Positions 25,154 to 34,875 of a DNA stretch of 64,000 bases are shown piece after piece. The first letter of the stretch is position 1; every line of letters begins with the position of its first letter. This DNA is from Bacteroidaceae bacterium (lineage in GTDB: Bacteria; Bacteroidota; Bacteroidia; Bacteroidales; Bacteroidaceae), in NCBI GenBank assembly GCA_017427065.1, contig JAFRTL010000016.1, forward strand, positions 279,054 to 343,053, written 5' to 3'. Made by a program: the position numbers and the translations under genes. The notes under the pieces were generated by a model. That model was not told the DNA's origin and ran no database searches. It saw only the letters and a program-made list of their open reading frames with translations.

Positions 25154-25777
25154 ATGTATCGGATAATCATCGCAGATGACCATAAGATGGTGGCAGAAGC
25201 CATTTCAAGATTGGTTGAAACCATAGAGGTAGAAGGTAGTCGGATAGGTGAGGTTGTGAGTATTGCCTATACCTTGGAAGAGACACGTAAAGCCTGTGAG
25301 GAATTAAAACCAGATATCTTGTTGGTGGATATGGCCATGCCCGATGGAAACGGTATTGATTTTATTCCAAAGTTACAGGAGCTCTGCCCGACGATGAAAA
25401 TTGCCGTTCTTACCTATTATTCAGAAGCATCCATTGTCCGCTTGGCTTTGAACAATGGTGCCCGTGGCTATTTCCTGAAAGCCTGCAATGCCCAGGAGTT
25501 GGTTCAGGGATTGAAGAAAGTGGGAGAGGGGGAAGTGTATGTCTGCGAAGAAGCTATGATGACACTGCGCAAAAAGAACAAAGCCGAGACGCTGACCAAC
25601 CGTGAGAAAGAAATACTACGCCTTATTGTGGAAGGCTTTTCCACCAAGGAGATAGCTGTTAAGCTGTATCTTAGCTTTGAGACGGTACATAGTTACATGA
25701 AGAACATCCGACAGAAATTGGGCGTGAGCAACACGGCTTCCATCGTACGAGAAGCCATTAGGCAGCAGTTGATCTAA
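25154..25777 (+). CDS. NarL/LuxR-family response regulator
   Basis: 207 residues: receiver domain (phospho-acceptor D59 in LLVDMAMPDGNG) and a C-terminal LuxR/GerE helix-turn-helix (LTNREKEILRLIVEGFSTKEIA...VHSYMKNIRQKLGV). Cognate of the TPR kinase immediately upstream. Followed by a strong bidirectional terminator. Confidence 0.95.
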   Translation: MYRIIIADDHKMVAEAISRLVETIEVEGSRIGEVVSIAYTLEETRKACEELKPDILLVDMAMPDGNGIDFIPKLQELCPTMKIAVLTYYSEASIVRLALNNGARGYFLKACNAQELVQGLKKVGEGEVYVCEEAMMTLRKKNKAETLTNREKEILRLIVEGFSTKEIAVKLYLSFETVHSYMKNIRQKLGVSNTASIVREAIRQQLI

Positions 25778-25787
25778 AAAGGAAAAA

Positions 25788-25811
25788 AGGGATATCCATT
25801 CGATATCCCCT
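25788..25811. terminator. Bidirectional terminator
   Basis: GGGATATC and GATATCCC around CATTC, with an A-tract to the left and a T-rich stretch to the right; it serves the LuxR regulator and the convergent STAS operon. Confidence 0.85.
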
Positions 25812-25816
25812 TTATT

Positions 25817-26119
25817 TTACTTGATGGTAAAGAGTTTATTAAATCCTGTCATTTGGAAAACCTTACTGATGTCCTCGTTGATGTTGCTGACGATGACATT
25901 GCCTCCTCTAGCTTTAGCACTCTTCAATAGGCTGATAAAAATGCGCAAGCCAGAACTGCTGATGTATTCTAGGTCGGTGCAATCCAGAATGATTTCATCG
26001 CACTCTGCCGTCATCAAAGGTTCTACATCCTTCGTAGTCTGTGCGGCAGCCGCCGTATCAAGACGTCCCTTAAATACTGCAACCATGCAGCCATTCTCTT
26101 CTTTAATCTTTGTTTCCAT
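25817..26119 (-). CDS. STAS-domain anti-sigma factor antagonist
   Basis: 100-residue STAS protein of the RsbV/SpoIIAA type. The phosphorylation loop reads YISSSGLRIF, with the acceptor most likely S55; an Asp normally precedes it but here it is Ser. It is the last gene of a three-gene operon whose first gene encodes the RsbW-like kinase, so the pair forms a plausible partner switch, with a transporter between them. Confidence 0.9.
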   Translation of the reverse strand: METKIKEENGCMVAVFKGRLDTAAAAQTTKDVEPLMTAECDEIILDCTDLEYISSSGLRIFISLLKSAKARGGNVIVSNINEDISKVFQMTGFNKLFTIK

Positions 26120-26137
26120 CTTATTGAGTTTTAATTA

Positions 26138-27931
26138 TTAATACATAGGGAAAAACAGGAATATCGCAGCCAGATCTACCAAGAGCAGAATGAGGTGCAT
26201 CCATATACCCAGTCGCCAGAAGTCCGTAAACTTGAAGCCACCAGGACCATAGATCATCATTATGGTGGACGATCCCATCGGTGTGCAATAACTGATGCTT
26301 ACTGCCGTCATGATAGCAATGACGAAAGGCATGGGATTGCATCCCAGTGTCAATGCCTGTTGATAGACAATGGGGAAGAATACAGCACCTGCGGCTACAT
26401 TGCTGAACAATTCACTGGCTAAAGAGGCAATGAGACACATCACACCAATGATGATATATGGATTGTTGCCACAAATGTCAAGCACAGCATCTGCAATCAC
26501 GGCCACAATACCTGTCTTGGTGATGGCAGTACTGAATACCACCAATGATCCCAGTATTAGCAAGAAATTCCAGTCGATATATTTTGTAATGTTGCGCATT
26601 CTGCAGCATCGGAGTAAGATGGAGGCACCAGCAGCCAACATAGTACACGTCAGCAACGGAATGAACTTGAACGATGACATGATAAACATCAGGATCAGAA
26701 TAGCTGAAGAAACGATTGTACGTTTTCCTATCTCTGGGACAAACTGGGAGTCGAAGAACGTCAGACTGCGCTTAAAGTTGGTCTCTATATCCCGATCGTT
26801 CTTATGTGGACATTCCAACAATAATGTATCACCAGCTTGCAAGATCACCTCACGTGGTTGCTCATCCACACGCTTTCCTTGACGTGCTACAGCCACCAGT
26901 ACCATGTCGTTACGTCTCTCGAAACTGCTGTGGCTCATACATGTGCCGATCAGGTCGCTTCCGAAGTTGACGTATGCCGTGCGGAGCTTGCGGTTGTTGT
27001 CTATTTCATTGATGTTGTATACATGATGATCAGCTGCGACCAATCCGTGACTTTTCTTCAGTTCCAAGATTTCGTTGATTTGTCCTGAATAGATCAAACG
27101 ATCACCTCCAAAGATGTATTCATCGTCGGAAACAGGGGAGATGACTTCCTTGTCGAAACGCACAATTTCAATCAGCGAACCACCATGTACTTCCTTCAAT
27201 CCTGCTTCACAGACAGTCTGCATCACAGCCTCATTGTCTGTAGGAACCAGTAATTCCACGGTATAGTCGCTCGTATCTTCGAAGGAAACTTCAGGAGACT
27301 CTCGGTCGGGCATGAAGTGACGCAGTATCGACATGAGGGCGATACCAGCCAGGGTACAAGCCAGACCAGGAATCAGCGGCGCAAAAAGATTAAGCGGAGT
27401 ACCCGTTGCTTCTACATACAGACCTGCGATAATCAAGTTGGATGCCTGTCCCAACAATGTACACATACCTCCGAAAGTGGCAGCGTAGCTCAGTGGGATA
27501 AGCAACTTAGAAGGAGAGATCTCAAGTTTTCTAGCCCACATCTTCACCATGTCTGTGAACAGGGCCACTGCGTTCTCGCAGCCCATCATGGCACTGAGGG
27601 TAGCCACAGGAACCATCAGCTTGACTGTCGCTTGTCTGAAAGAAGTTGGAGTGCCTAGCAGATGTTTGCTGATCCAGTAGAGTACACCCGTATGCAGTAA
27701 GCCTGCCAGAACGATGTAGAACGCTCCGTTCACTAAGATGGCTTCAGATCCAAAGGAAGCAAGAACATCTGTTTCAGAAACAACATTCGTCAGCAAGAGA
27801 ATGGTAACTGCACCAAGATAGGTCACCTCATTGGGTACACGCGTGCGTACCAAAAGATAAAACATCCCCAGAAGGACAGCCAGTACAATCCAAACTTGAG
27901 GTGTCAGACCTAAGATAGTAAGTTCTTCCAT
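26138..27931 (-). CDS. DASS/SLC13-family permease with TrkA-C domains
   Basis: 597 residues. N-terminal helices (about 8-200), a central soluble region (about 205-395) containing two TrkA-C/RCK-C-type domains (EVHGGSLIEIVRFDKEVISPV and SSFERRNDMVLVAVARQGKRV segments), and a second bundle of helices (about 405-597). This is the ArsB/NhaD/DASS layout seen in SLC13-like or sulfate permeases of the CitT/SdaC group. The transported anion is unknown. It starts one base after the RsbW-like gene and ends 18 bases before the STAS gene. Confidence 0.88.
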   Translation of the reverse strand: MEELTILGLTPQVWIVLAVLLGMFYLLVRTRVPNEVTYLGAVTILLLTNVVSETDVLASFGSEAILVNGAFYIVLAGLLHTGVLYWISKHLLGTPTSFRQATVKLMVPVATLSAMMGCENAVALFTDMVKMWARKLEISPSKLLIPLSYAATFGGMCTLLGQASNLIIAGLYVEATGTPLNLFAPLIPGLACTLAGIALMSILRHFMPDRESPEVSFEDTSDYTVELLVPTDNEAVMQTVCEAGLKEVHGGSLIEIVRFDKEVISPVSDDEYIFGGDRLIYSGQINEILELKKSHGLVAADHHVYNINEIDNNRKLRTAYVNFGSDLIGTCMSHSSFERRNDMVLVAVARQGKRVDEQPREVILQAGDTLLLECPHKNDRDIETNFKRSLTFFDSQFVPEIGKRTIVSSAILILMFIMSSFKFIPLLTCTMLAAGASILLRCCRMRNITKYIDWNFLLILGSLVVFSTAITKTGIVAVIADAVLDICGNNPYIIIGVMCLIASLASELFSNVAAGAVFFPIVYQQALTLGCNPMPFVIAIMTAVSISYCTPMGSSTIMMIYGPGGFKFTDFWRLGIWMHLILLLVDLAAIFLFFPMY

Positions 27932-27932
27932 G

Positions 27933-28391
27933 TTATCCCTCTCGCTTTATATTCTTGTGTAAGGTGAGGACGTTCTTCCCATCCTTGTATTCATAGCTTA
28001 TATCATCCATGATTTGACGAATCAAGTGAATGCCTAAACCACCTATTTCTCTATCAACAACCTCCAGACTGATGTCCACATCTTCTTTGGCGGTAGGATC
28101 AAAAGGGGTACCTGCATCTGAGATGATAAATCTCAGTTGTTCTTTATTAAATAACGCTTCAATAGTGACTGTTCCATAGGTTCCTGCAGGATAGGCATAT
28201 TGCATAACATTGACAACCGCTTCCTCTAGAGCAAGATTCAGAGGCATGGCTTCTGAAAAGTCTATGCCAGCCTCTTCGGCTACAGCATCGACGAAAGAAG
28301 CCAGCTGAGGAATCTGCTGAATGTCATTGTCGAGTGTCAGAATACGTTTTTGGTATTCTTCCTGGGGTACTATTGAATGCACATTATCCAT
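27933..28391 (-). CDS. RsbW-like ATP-binding anti-sigma factor
   Basis: 152-residue GHKL ATPase of the serine-kinase anti-sigma type: N-box LNLALEEAVVNVMQYAYP, G1 ISDAGTPFDP, and GGLGIHLIRQIMDDISYEYKDGKN. In Firmicutes such kinases phosphorylate a STAS antagonist and hold a sigma factor. Bacteroidetes lack sigma B, so the output target here is unknown. First gene of the operon; -7 element TATCTTTG on the minus strand at 28423-28430. Confidence 0.9.
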   Translation of the reverse strand: MDNVHSIVPQEEYQKRILTLDNDIQQIPQLASFVDAVAEEAGIDFSEAMPLNLALEEAVVNVMQYAYPAGTYGTVTIEALFNKEQLRFIISDAGTPFDPTAKEDVDISLEVVDREIGGLGIHLIRQIMDDISYEYKDGKNVLTLHKNIKREG

Positions 28392-28422
28392 ACAAAATAT
28401 ACACTAGAATAATTAGTAAAGG

Positions 28423-28430
28423 CAAAGATA
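28423..28430 (-). promoter_or_regulatory. -7 element of the RsbW/permease/STAS operon
   Basis: TATCTTTG on the minus strand, 31 bases ahead of the RsbW-like start; no clear -33 TTG. Confidence 0.55.
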
Positions 28431-28460
28431 ATGCTTTTCCTTAAAACGACCATATAAAAA

Positions 28461-28491
28461 TAAAAAAAAGGATGCGCCGATTGGCGCATCC
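28461..28491 (-). terminator. Terminator of the Gfo/Idh gene
   Basis: GGATGCGCC and GGCGCATCC around a 4-base loop; on the minus strand the stem is followed by eight T. Confidence 0.88.
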
Positions 28492-28518
28492 TCCTTTTGT
28501 ATGTATTTATTATTTGGA

Positions 28519-30054
28519 TTAGCAACGCTTGTCCAGATAAGGCAATACATAAGGCTTGCGATACTCGTAGTAGTACAGACGGTGAGCAGCGGCTTCCTTG
28601 TCGTTGCCAACGAATGTACGAGTAGCAGGATTCCATTTCACTGGACGACCCAACTCGTAAGCGATGTTGCAGAGGCAGCAGAATACTGCACTTGATACAC
28701 CAGCCTCGATAGGAGCGATAGTCTGCTGACGGCTGCGAACGCAATCGATGAAGTTCTGCATGTGAGGAGAGCTTGTCTCGAAGTTCTGAGCACGCTGCTG
28801 CTGACCACCACGCTCTGCCTGAGCAGCACGACGGCTGTACTCCTCGAACAGACGCTGACGCTCCTCTGGAGTCATCATACGAGGCTTGTTACCGCGCAGA
28901 TTCTCAGGAATCAGTGAGTTGTCTGAGCACTCCAGATAACCACGAGCAACGTTGATCCAACCCTTGGTACCGATGAACTTCAGACCCTGAGCGTTAGGAT
29001 TGTCCTCACCGTCGATGTCCTTAGTCAGGTATGGGTGTTCCATCAGGATGGTACCGTTTGGATAGCGAGCTGAATAAGCCTCACCTTCCTTCTGGTAACC
29101 ACGTGGATAGTACTCAACTGGCTGCAGACCGTCGAAGCCCATAGCGCAGTTAGCAATGTCATGCATGTGAGCACCCCAGTCAGCGGTGTAACCGTTACCA
29201 GTCTCACGATACCAACGCCAAGCACCCCAGAATGCCTCACGCTTCTCAGCAACTACAACGGTAGTCTTACCGTTCTTAGTTACAGTCTGCTCCAGAGTGA
29301 TAGGAGGACAAAGCTGGTCGTTGTACTCGATCTTAGGATCGCTCAATGGGCCTAACCAGAGGTTGAAGTTCAGGTTAGCAGGGATAGGCTGAACGCCACC
29401 GAATTCCTCGTACATCTTCTCGATTGGACGTGGAGGATCACCAACCTTTGAATAGATCTTCTCTACATGGCCGATGGCACCTGCCTGAATCAGCTCAATA
29501 GCCTTCTGGAACTCGCCGCTTGAACGCTGCTGGCTACCAGTCTGGAATACGCGACCATTGTGACGTACTGCATCCTGCATAGCATAAGCCTCAGTGATGG
29601 TATAAGTCAGAGGCTTCTGGCAATAAACATCCTTACCTGCCTGGCAAGCGTGGATTGCATGCAGAGTGTGCCAGTGGTCTGGAGAAGCTACCTCAACTGC
29701 ATCGATGTCTTTGCGGTTCAAGAGCTCTTCATACTGCTCGTACTTGTCGCAACGCTCGTTCATACCCTTAGACTTCTGCCATGCATGTACACGACGCATG
29801 AAACGCTCAGTCTTGTTAGTGTCAACATCGCAGCAAGCTGCAACCTGTACACCAGCGCAACCAGCGAAACCACCGAAGTCATTCAGTGCCTGCTGACCAA
29901 GACCGATGAAACCTAATACAACGCGATCACTAGGAGCGATCTTCACACCGTTCTGTGCCCAGCTTGGCATGATAGTCAAGCTTGACAGACCGAGGGCTGA
30001 GAGACGCAGGAAATTGCGACGGCTCATACCCTTGCTTTCTGTGTTCATAGTCAT
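28519..30054 (-). CDS. Gfo/Idh/MocA oxidoreductase with Tat signal
   Basis: 511 residues. Twin-arginine signal SRRNFLRLSALGLSSL (about 11-26) predicts export of the folded, cofactor-loaded enzyme. Rossmann segment VVLGFIGLGQQALNDF and the QKPLTY motif (equivalent to EKP) follow; DYLW-type C-terminal features are weak. Exported Bacteroidetes members of this family include GH109-like NAD-dependent glycosidases and sugar oxidoreductases. No neighbour clarifies the substrate. Codon use looks biased toward a small set of codons, suggesting good expression. Confidence 0.88.
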   Translation of the reverse strand: MTMNTESKGMSRRNFLRLSALGLSSLTIMPSWAQNGVKIAPSDRVVLGFIGLGQQALNDFGGFAGCAGVQVAACCDVDTNKTERFMRRVHAWQKSKGMNERCDKYEQYEELLNRKDIDAVEVASPDHWHTLHAIHACQAGKDVYCQKPLTYTITEAYAMQDAVRHNGRVFQTGSQQRSSGEFQKAIELIQAGAIGHVEKIYSKVGDPPRPIEKMYEEFGGVQPIPANLNFNLWLGPLSDPKIEYNDQLCPPITLEQTVTKNGKTTVVVAEKREAFWGAWRWYRETGNGYTADWGAHMHDIANCAMGFDGLQPVEYYPRGYQKEGEAYSARYPNGTILMEHPYLTKDIDGEDNPNAQGLKFIGTKGWINVARGYLECSDNSLIPENLRGNKPRMMTPEERQRLFEEYSRRAAQAERGGQQQRAQNFETSSPHMQNFIDCVRSRQQTIAPIEAGVSSAVFCCLCNIAYELGRPVKWNPATRTFVGNDKEAAAHRLYYYEYRKPYVLPYLDKRC

Positions 30055-30123
30055 AATTTTTTGTTGTTTAATAAAAAGATTGTTAATAAAACTATTTGTT
30101 AATAATTAGTTGTTTAATATATC

Positions 30124-30140
30124 TATAACCTAGGGTTATA
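30124..30140. promoter_or_regulatory. Perfect 17-base palindrome after the S9 gene
   Basis: TATAACC-TAG-GGTTATA, 7-bp arms, 4 bases downstream of the S9 peptidase stop. It could be a weak terminator or a protein-binding site; no T-tract follows. Confidence 0.4.
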
Positions 30141-30144
30141 CAAT

Positions 30145-32235
30145 TCATTTCAGCCACTTATCCAGCCACTCAAAGAAGGTACGCTGCCAGAGAATACCAT
30201 TCTGCGGTTTCAGCACCCAGTGGTTCTCATCTGGGAATATCAGCAATTCTGCCGGTATGCCACGCATCTTTGCAGCATCGAAGGCAGCCATTGCTTGATT
30301 GGCCAGAATGCGGTAATCGCGTTCCCCATGAATGCAGAGGATAGGGGCATCCCACTTATCCACGAACAGATGGGGCGAATTGGCATAGGTGCGTTGTGCG
30401 ATGGCATTTTGCTTCTCCCAGTAAGCACCTCCCAAATCCCAGTTGGTAAACCATTTTTCTTCGGTTTCCAGATATTGCATATCCAGATTGAAGATACCAT
30501 CATGGGCAATAAACGCCTTGAAGCGTTTGTTATGATTGCCTGCCAACCAATAGACGGAGAATCCGCCAAAGCTGGCACCCACACAACCCAGATGATCCTT
30601 ATCCACGTAAGGCTCTTTAGCCATTTCATCTATCGCAGTGAGGTAATCCTTCATACACTGACCACCATAATCACCACTGATAGCTTCATTCCATTCCACG
30701 CCAAAGCCAGGTAAACCACGACGATTAGGAGCCACGATGATATAATCGTTGGCTGCCATTATCTGGAAGTTCCAACGATAGCTCCAGAACTGGCTTACAG
30801 GACTCTGTGGACCTCCTTCGCAGAAGAGTAGGGTAGGGTATTTCTTGTTGGGATCAAATTGTGGAGGATAGATAACCCACGTCAGCATATCCTTGCCATC
30901 TGTGGTCTTCATCCAACGTCCTTCCACTCGTCCCATCTCAAGTTGGTCGTATATCTGTTTATTCTCTGCTGTCAGCTGTTTGATGGTTCCGCTTGGCGTC
31001 TTGTCCACCAGGTAGATTTCATCAGCCATGCTCATGCTATGACGCTTAGCAATCAGCTTATCTCCGCACAGATGTATACTGCCATAGTCGTACTGACCTT
31101 CCGTGATCTGACTGACAGCATCATTGTTTCCTAAATCGAAACGATAGATATGAGTTTCTCCATGCCAAACCCCAACGCCAAACACACTCTTGGAGTCAGC
31201 ATCCCAGATAAATTCATCTACGTTGGTTTCCAATGCTTTGCTTACGAATCGCTTTTCACCTGTCTGAAGGTTCATGATGAAGAGACGATTGAGGTCAGAT
31301 TCGTAACCATCGTGTTCCATGCTCAGCCAGGCGATGTATTGTCCATCAGGTGAATACTGTGGATTCGTATCATAACCCAGATTATCTTCCGTGATGTTTC
31401 GCGTCTGCTTGGTGGCAATGTCGTAAAGATAGATATCAGAGTTGGTAGAGATGGCATATTCCAAACCCGTCTTCTTGCGGCAGGTATAGGCTATTTGTTT
31501 GCCATCTGGACTCCATGCCAGTTGTTCCATGCCTCCGAATGGCTTCATAGGACTTTCATAAGGCTCACCTTCCAGGATATCCGTAATATTCGACAAGCCA
31601 TTTGCATCTAAATCTGCTACGAAAGGATGAGGAGCTGTTGTAGTCCACTCGTCCCAATGCTTGTACATCAGGTCAGTCACAATGATACCACTGGTTTTCT
31701 GTAAATCAGGATATTTGTCTTGTGTGCTGGGGACAGTCTTGACTTGTGCGATGAACAGCACTTTAGAGCCATCGGGAGAGAAACCGAAACCTTCAATATC
31801 TCCTTCGTAGTTGGTCAGTTGTTTCTTACCTGTTCCATCAGGATTCATTTCCCAGATTTGACTGCTTCCGCTTTCACTGGACAGATAGGCAATCTTGCCA
31901 TCCTTCCAAACAGGTTGTCCTTCGCGGAAACTGCTGTGGGTGATTTGGTTGTTTTCCGTGCCATCAGCTTTCATGACGAAAAGCTCACTGTTGCTCTTGT
32001 TCTGTGGCACGCTGTAGTAGGTAACAGAGTAAGCAATATGCTGCTGATCAGGAGAAACGGAAATATCCCCGATACGTCCCATTGCCCATAAAGCCTCTGG
32101 AGTCATACGTTTCCCTTCAATTCGGATGTCAGAACGGCCAATGACTGGCTCATCCGTTTGAGGCTCGTTCACACTGGCATTACACGCAGTGAGTGCTATG
32201 GTAGCAGACATTAGAAAAAGCTTACTTAGTTTCAT
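30145..32235 (-). CDS. S9-family dipeptidyl peptidase (DPP5-like) lipoprotein
   Basis: 696 residues. Lipobox LTAC at about 16-19, an N-terminal beta-propeller (about 45-430) with WD40/TolB-like repeats (FGFSPDGSKVLF, LAWSPDGKQIAY, QYSPDGQYIAWL), and a C-terminal alpha/beta hydrolase (about 440-696) with the triad S555 (GASFGG), D640 (GERDYR) and H672 (DENHW). This matches dipeptidyl peptidase 5-like enzymes used by asaccharolytic and gut Bacteroidales for peptide breakdown. A minus-strand TAACTTTG lies at 32299-32306. Confidence 0.93.
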   Translation of the reverse strand: MKLSKLFLMSATIALTACNASVNEPQTDEPVIGRSDIRIEGKRMTPEALWAMGRIGDISVSPDQQHIAYSVTYYSVPQNKSNSELFVMKADGTENNQITHSSFREGQPVWKDGKIAYLSSESGSSQIWEMNPDGTGKKQLTNYEGDIEGFGFSPDGSKVLFIAQVKTVPSTQDKYPDLQKTSGIIVTDLMYKHWDEWTTTAPHPFVADLDANGLSNITDILEGEPYESPMKPFGGMEQLAWSPDGKQIAYTCRKKTGLEYAISTNSDIYLYDIATKQTRNITEDNLGYDTNPQYSPDGQYIAWLSMEHDGYESDLNRLFIMNLQTGEKRFVSKALETNVDEFIWDADSKSVFGVGVWHGETHIYRFDLGNNDAVSQITEGQYDYGSIHLCGDKLIAKRHSMSMADEIYLVDKTPSGTIKQLTAENKQIYDQLEMGRVEGRWMKTTDGKDMLTWVIYPPQFDPNKKYPTLLFCEGGPQSPVSQFWSYRWNFQIMAANDYIIVAPNRRGLPGFGVEWNEAISGDYGGQCMKDYLTAIDEMAKEPYVDKDHLGCVGASFGGFSVYWLAGNHNKRFKAFIAHDGIFNLDMQYLETEEKWFTNWDLGGAYWEKQNAIAQRTYANSPHLFVDKWDAPILCIHGERDYRILANQAMAAFDAAKMRGIPAELLIFPDENHWVLKPQNGILWQRTFFEWLDKWLK

Positions 32236-32325
32236 AAATTATATAATTAAGGTATCCGTGCATTCTCACGAAAAAACACTTCAAGCCAAAATTCCGCCCA
32301 AAGTTAGATATTTTTTAATAAAAAA

Positions 32326-32340
32326 CCACTATCTTAGTGG
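32326..32340. promoter_or_regulatory. Palindrome in the S9/GH51 divergent promoter region
   Basis: CCACTA-TCT-TAGTGG, perfect 6-bp arms, 35 bases ahead of the GH51 start and between divergent genes. A possible operator; the central TATCTTAG also resembles a -7 element. Confidence 0.4.
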
Positions 32341-32374
32341 CATAAAATGATAAAAAGATTTAAAAACTGAGCTT

Positions 32375-34342
32375 ATGAGAAAGATCGCTAGCGCTATTTT
32401 GCTATTCTTTTGCACCGTTTTGCAAGGTCAAGTTAACAATATGGTCATTCAAGCAGATAAGTTGGGTGCTCCCATACAGTCCACCATGTACGGTATCTTT
32501 TTTGAAGACATCAATTATGCTGCCGATGGCGGTCTGTATGGAGAATTGGTAAAGAACCGTTCTTTCGAGTTCCCTCAAGCTTTGCAGGGATGGAAGGCTT
32601 TTGGTAAGGTTGCTGTGCGCGATGATGGGCCCTTTGAGCGGAATCCTCACTATGTGCGCCTTTCCTATGCTGGACACGACCAGAAGTATACCGGATTGGA
32701 GAACGAGGGCTTTTTTGGCATTGGTGTAAAGGCCGGAGAGAGCTACCGTTTTTCCGTTTGGGCTCGATTGCCACAAGGAGATAAAGAGGCCAATCTTAGG
32801 GTGGAACTGATTGATCCTCACTCCATGGGTGAGCGTCAGGCTATCAGTATTGCTACCATCAAGGTAGATAAGGCAAATTGGACCAAATATGAAGTGGAAC
32901 TGACTCCTAATGTCACTTTGCCAAAGGCACATCTACGCATTTTCTTGCGAGGAAACGCTACTGTGGATTTGGAGCACATTTCCCTCTTCCCTAAAGATAC
33001 GTGGAAAGGTCATGAGAATGGCATGCGTAAGGACTTGGCACAAGCGCTGTACGATTTACATCCTGGAATCTTCCGTTTCCCTGGAGGATGTATCGTAGAA
33101 GGAACTGATTTGGATACGCGTTACAATTGGAAGAATTCAGTGGGGCCTGTCGAGAACCGTCCCTTGAATGAGAACCGTTGGCAATATACCTTTGATTACA
33201 AATTCTTTCCAGATTATTACCAAAGCTATGGCTTGGGTTTCTATGAGTATTTCCAGCTGGCTGAAGAGATTGGGGCAGAGCCGCTTCCTGTAATCAGCGT
33301 GGGTTTAGCATGCCAGTTCCAAAACAATGACCTAAGTGCCCATGTGCCTGTTTCAGAATTGGATCCTTACATTCAGGATGCCCTTGATCTGATAGAATTT
33401 GCCAATGGATCTGTTGATACACAATGGGGTAAGGTCCGTGCAGAAATGGGACATCCTGCACCGTTTGGCATGAAGTTCCTGGCTATCGGCAATGAGCAGT
33501 GGGATGAGATTTATCCTCAGCATTTGGAGCCTTTTGTGAAAGCCATCCGCCAACAGCATCCTGAGATTAAGATTGTGGGCAGTGCTGGCCCTAACTCAGA
33601 AGGGGAACAGTTTGATTACCTGTGGCCAGAGATGCGTCGACTTGGTGCCGATCTGGTGGATGAACATTTCTATCGTCCTGAGTCTTGGTTCTTGGCACAA
33701 GGGGCTCGTTATGACAATTACGACCGCAAGGGACCCAAGGTCTTTGCTGGGGAGTATGCATGTCATGGAACAGGGAAAAAGTGGAACCATTATTATACCT
33801 CTTTGCTGGAAGCTGCTTTCATGACTGGTTTGGAGCGCAATGCCGATGTGGTACACATGGCTACTTATGCTCCACTTTTCGCCCATCTAGAAGGGTGGCA
33901 GTGGCGACCAGACCTCATCTGGTTTGATAACCTGAGTACCGTACGTACTGTGAGTTACTATGTGCAGCAACTCTATGGTACCCATAAGGGCACACATACC
34001 TTGAAACTGACGATGGATGGGAAGAATGTTACTGGCGCTGAAGGACAAAATGGCTTATTTGCGAGTGCTGTCTATGATGTGGATAAGGGTGAATACATCG
34101 TGAAGGTGGCTAATACATCCGACCGTTATCAGCAAATCCATCTTCAATTCAAAGGTATGAAGAAGGGAACGTCTTTGACAACAGGCTCACGCGTCCTGCT
34201 TACTTCTCCAGAGATGGATGTGGAGAACACCATTGAAAATCCTACCCTGATTGTCCCACAAGAACAGACCATACGCGTCAGCGGACAGTCTCTCCGTGCC
34301 GATTTGCAGCCTTATAGCTTTGCAGTGTATATCGTGAAGTGA
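32375..34342 (+). CDS. GH51 alpha-L-arabinofuranosidase
   Basis: 655-residue secreted enzyme: signal peptide (about 1-19), a carbohydrate-binding-like beta domain (about 60-210), the GH51 TIM barrel with acid/base E374 (FLAIGNEQWDE) and nucleophile E460 (VFAGEYACHG), and a C-terminal beta-sandwich (about 520-655). It removes arabinofuranose side chains from arabinan or arabinoxylan. It is not part of a visible SusC/D locus. The stop codon abuts the convergent cytidine deaminase gene. Confidence 0.94.
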   Translation: MRKIASAILLFFCTVLQGQVNNMVIQADKLGAPIQSTMYGIFFEDINYAADGGLYGELVKNRSFEFPQALQGWKAFGKVAVRDDGPFERNPHYVRLSYAGHDQKYTGLENEGFFGIGVKAGESYRFSVWARLPQGDKEANLRVELIDPHSMGERQAISIATIKVDKANWTKYEVELTPNVTLPKAHLRIFLRGNATVDLEHISLFPKDTWKGHENGMRKDLAQALYDLHPGIFRFPGGCIVEGTDLDTRYNWKNSVGPVENRPLNENRWQYTFDYKFFPDYYQSYGLGFYEYFQLAEEIGAEPLPVISVGLACQFQNNDLSAHVPVSELDPYIQDALDLIEFANGSVDTQWGKVRAEMGHPAPFGMKFLAIGNEQWDEIYPQHLEPFVKAIRQQHPEIKIVGSAGPNSEGEQFDYLWPEMRRLGADLVDEHFYRPESWFLAQGARYDNYDRKGPKVFAGEYACHGTGKKWNHYYTSLLEAAFMTGLERNADVVHMATYAPLFAHLEGWQWRPDLIWFDNLSTVRTVSYYVQQLYGTHKGTHTLKLTMDGKNVTGAEGQNGLFASAVYDVDKGEYIVKVANTSDRYQQIHLQFKGMKKGTSLTTGSRVLLTSPEMDVENTIENPTLIVPQEQTIRVSGQSLRADLQPYSFAVYIVK

Positions 34343-34822
34343 TTACATGCACGAAGCATTGAAGCAGAGGGGCAGCAAATCCTCTACACAAGTCACTTCT
34401 AATACCCCCTCTTCACCATACAACAAGGTGCGGAGGGGTTTTTTGTTGCGCCATTGTGTTTCCAGCATCACCTGTCTGCAAGCTCCGCAAGGTGCTGTGG
34501 GATGAGGGGTAAACTCATCGTTGTTGTGGCGTGCAGCAATGGCAATGGTTTCCACCACTACATCTGGATAAGTGGAATTGGCGTAAAACAAGGTGGTACG
34601 CTCTGCACACGTACCACTGGGATAGGCTGCATTCTCCTGATTAGAACCACAGACGATTTCTCCATTGGCCAGTTTTGCCGCTGCGCCAACCATGAAATGG
34701 GAATAGGGAGCATAGCTCTGATAGGTCGCTTTCTTGGCCGCGTCAATCAGTTGCCTATCTTCCTCACTCAACTCTTCATAGTCGTAAAGATGGAAAGAGA
34801 TATCAGGTTTAAGAGTTTTCAT
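34343..34822 (-). CDS. cdd: Cytidine deaminase
   Basis: 159-residue zinc enzyme of pyrimidine salvage that deaminates cytidine and deoxycytidine to uridine forms. Zinc ligands and catalytic Glu are in TCAERTTLF and PCGACRQ, the three-cysteine pattern of tetrameric cytidine deaminases; the substrate Asn/Glu site is in CGSNQENAAYPSG. I place the start at ATG 34822 (MKTLKPDISF); an upstream extension to 35005 lacks homologous content and overlaps the divergent gene. Confidence 0.93.
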   Translation of the reverse strand: MKTLKPDISFHLYDYEELSEEDRQLIDAAKKATYQSYAPYSHFMVGAAAKLANGEIVCGSNQENAAYPSGTCAERTTLFYANSTYPDVVVETIAIAARHNNDEFTPHPTAPCGACRQVMLETQWRNKKPLRTLLYGEEGVLEVTCVEDLLPLCFNASCM

Positions 34823-34875
34823 AGCATATTTTTTAGTTTCTAAAAGCAAAGATACAAAAGAGATTGATTTTTTGC

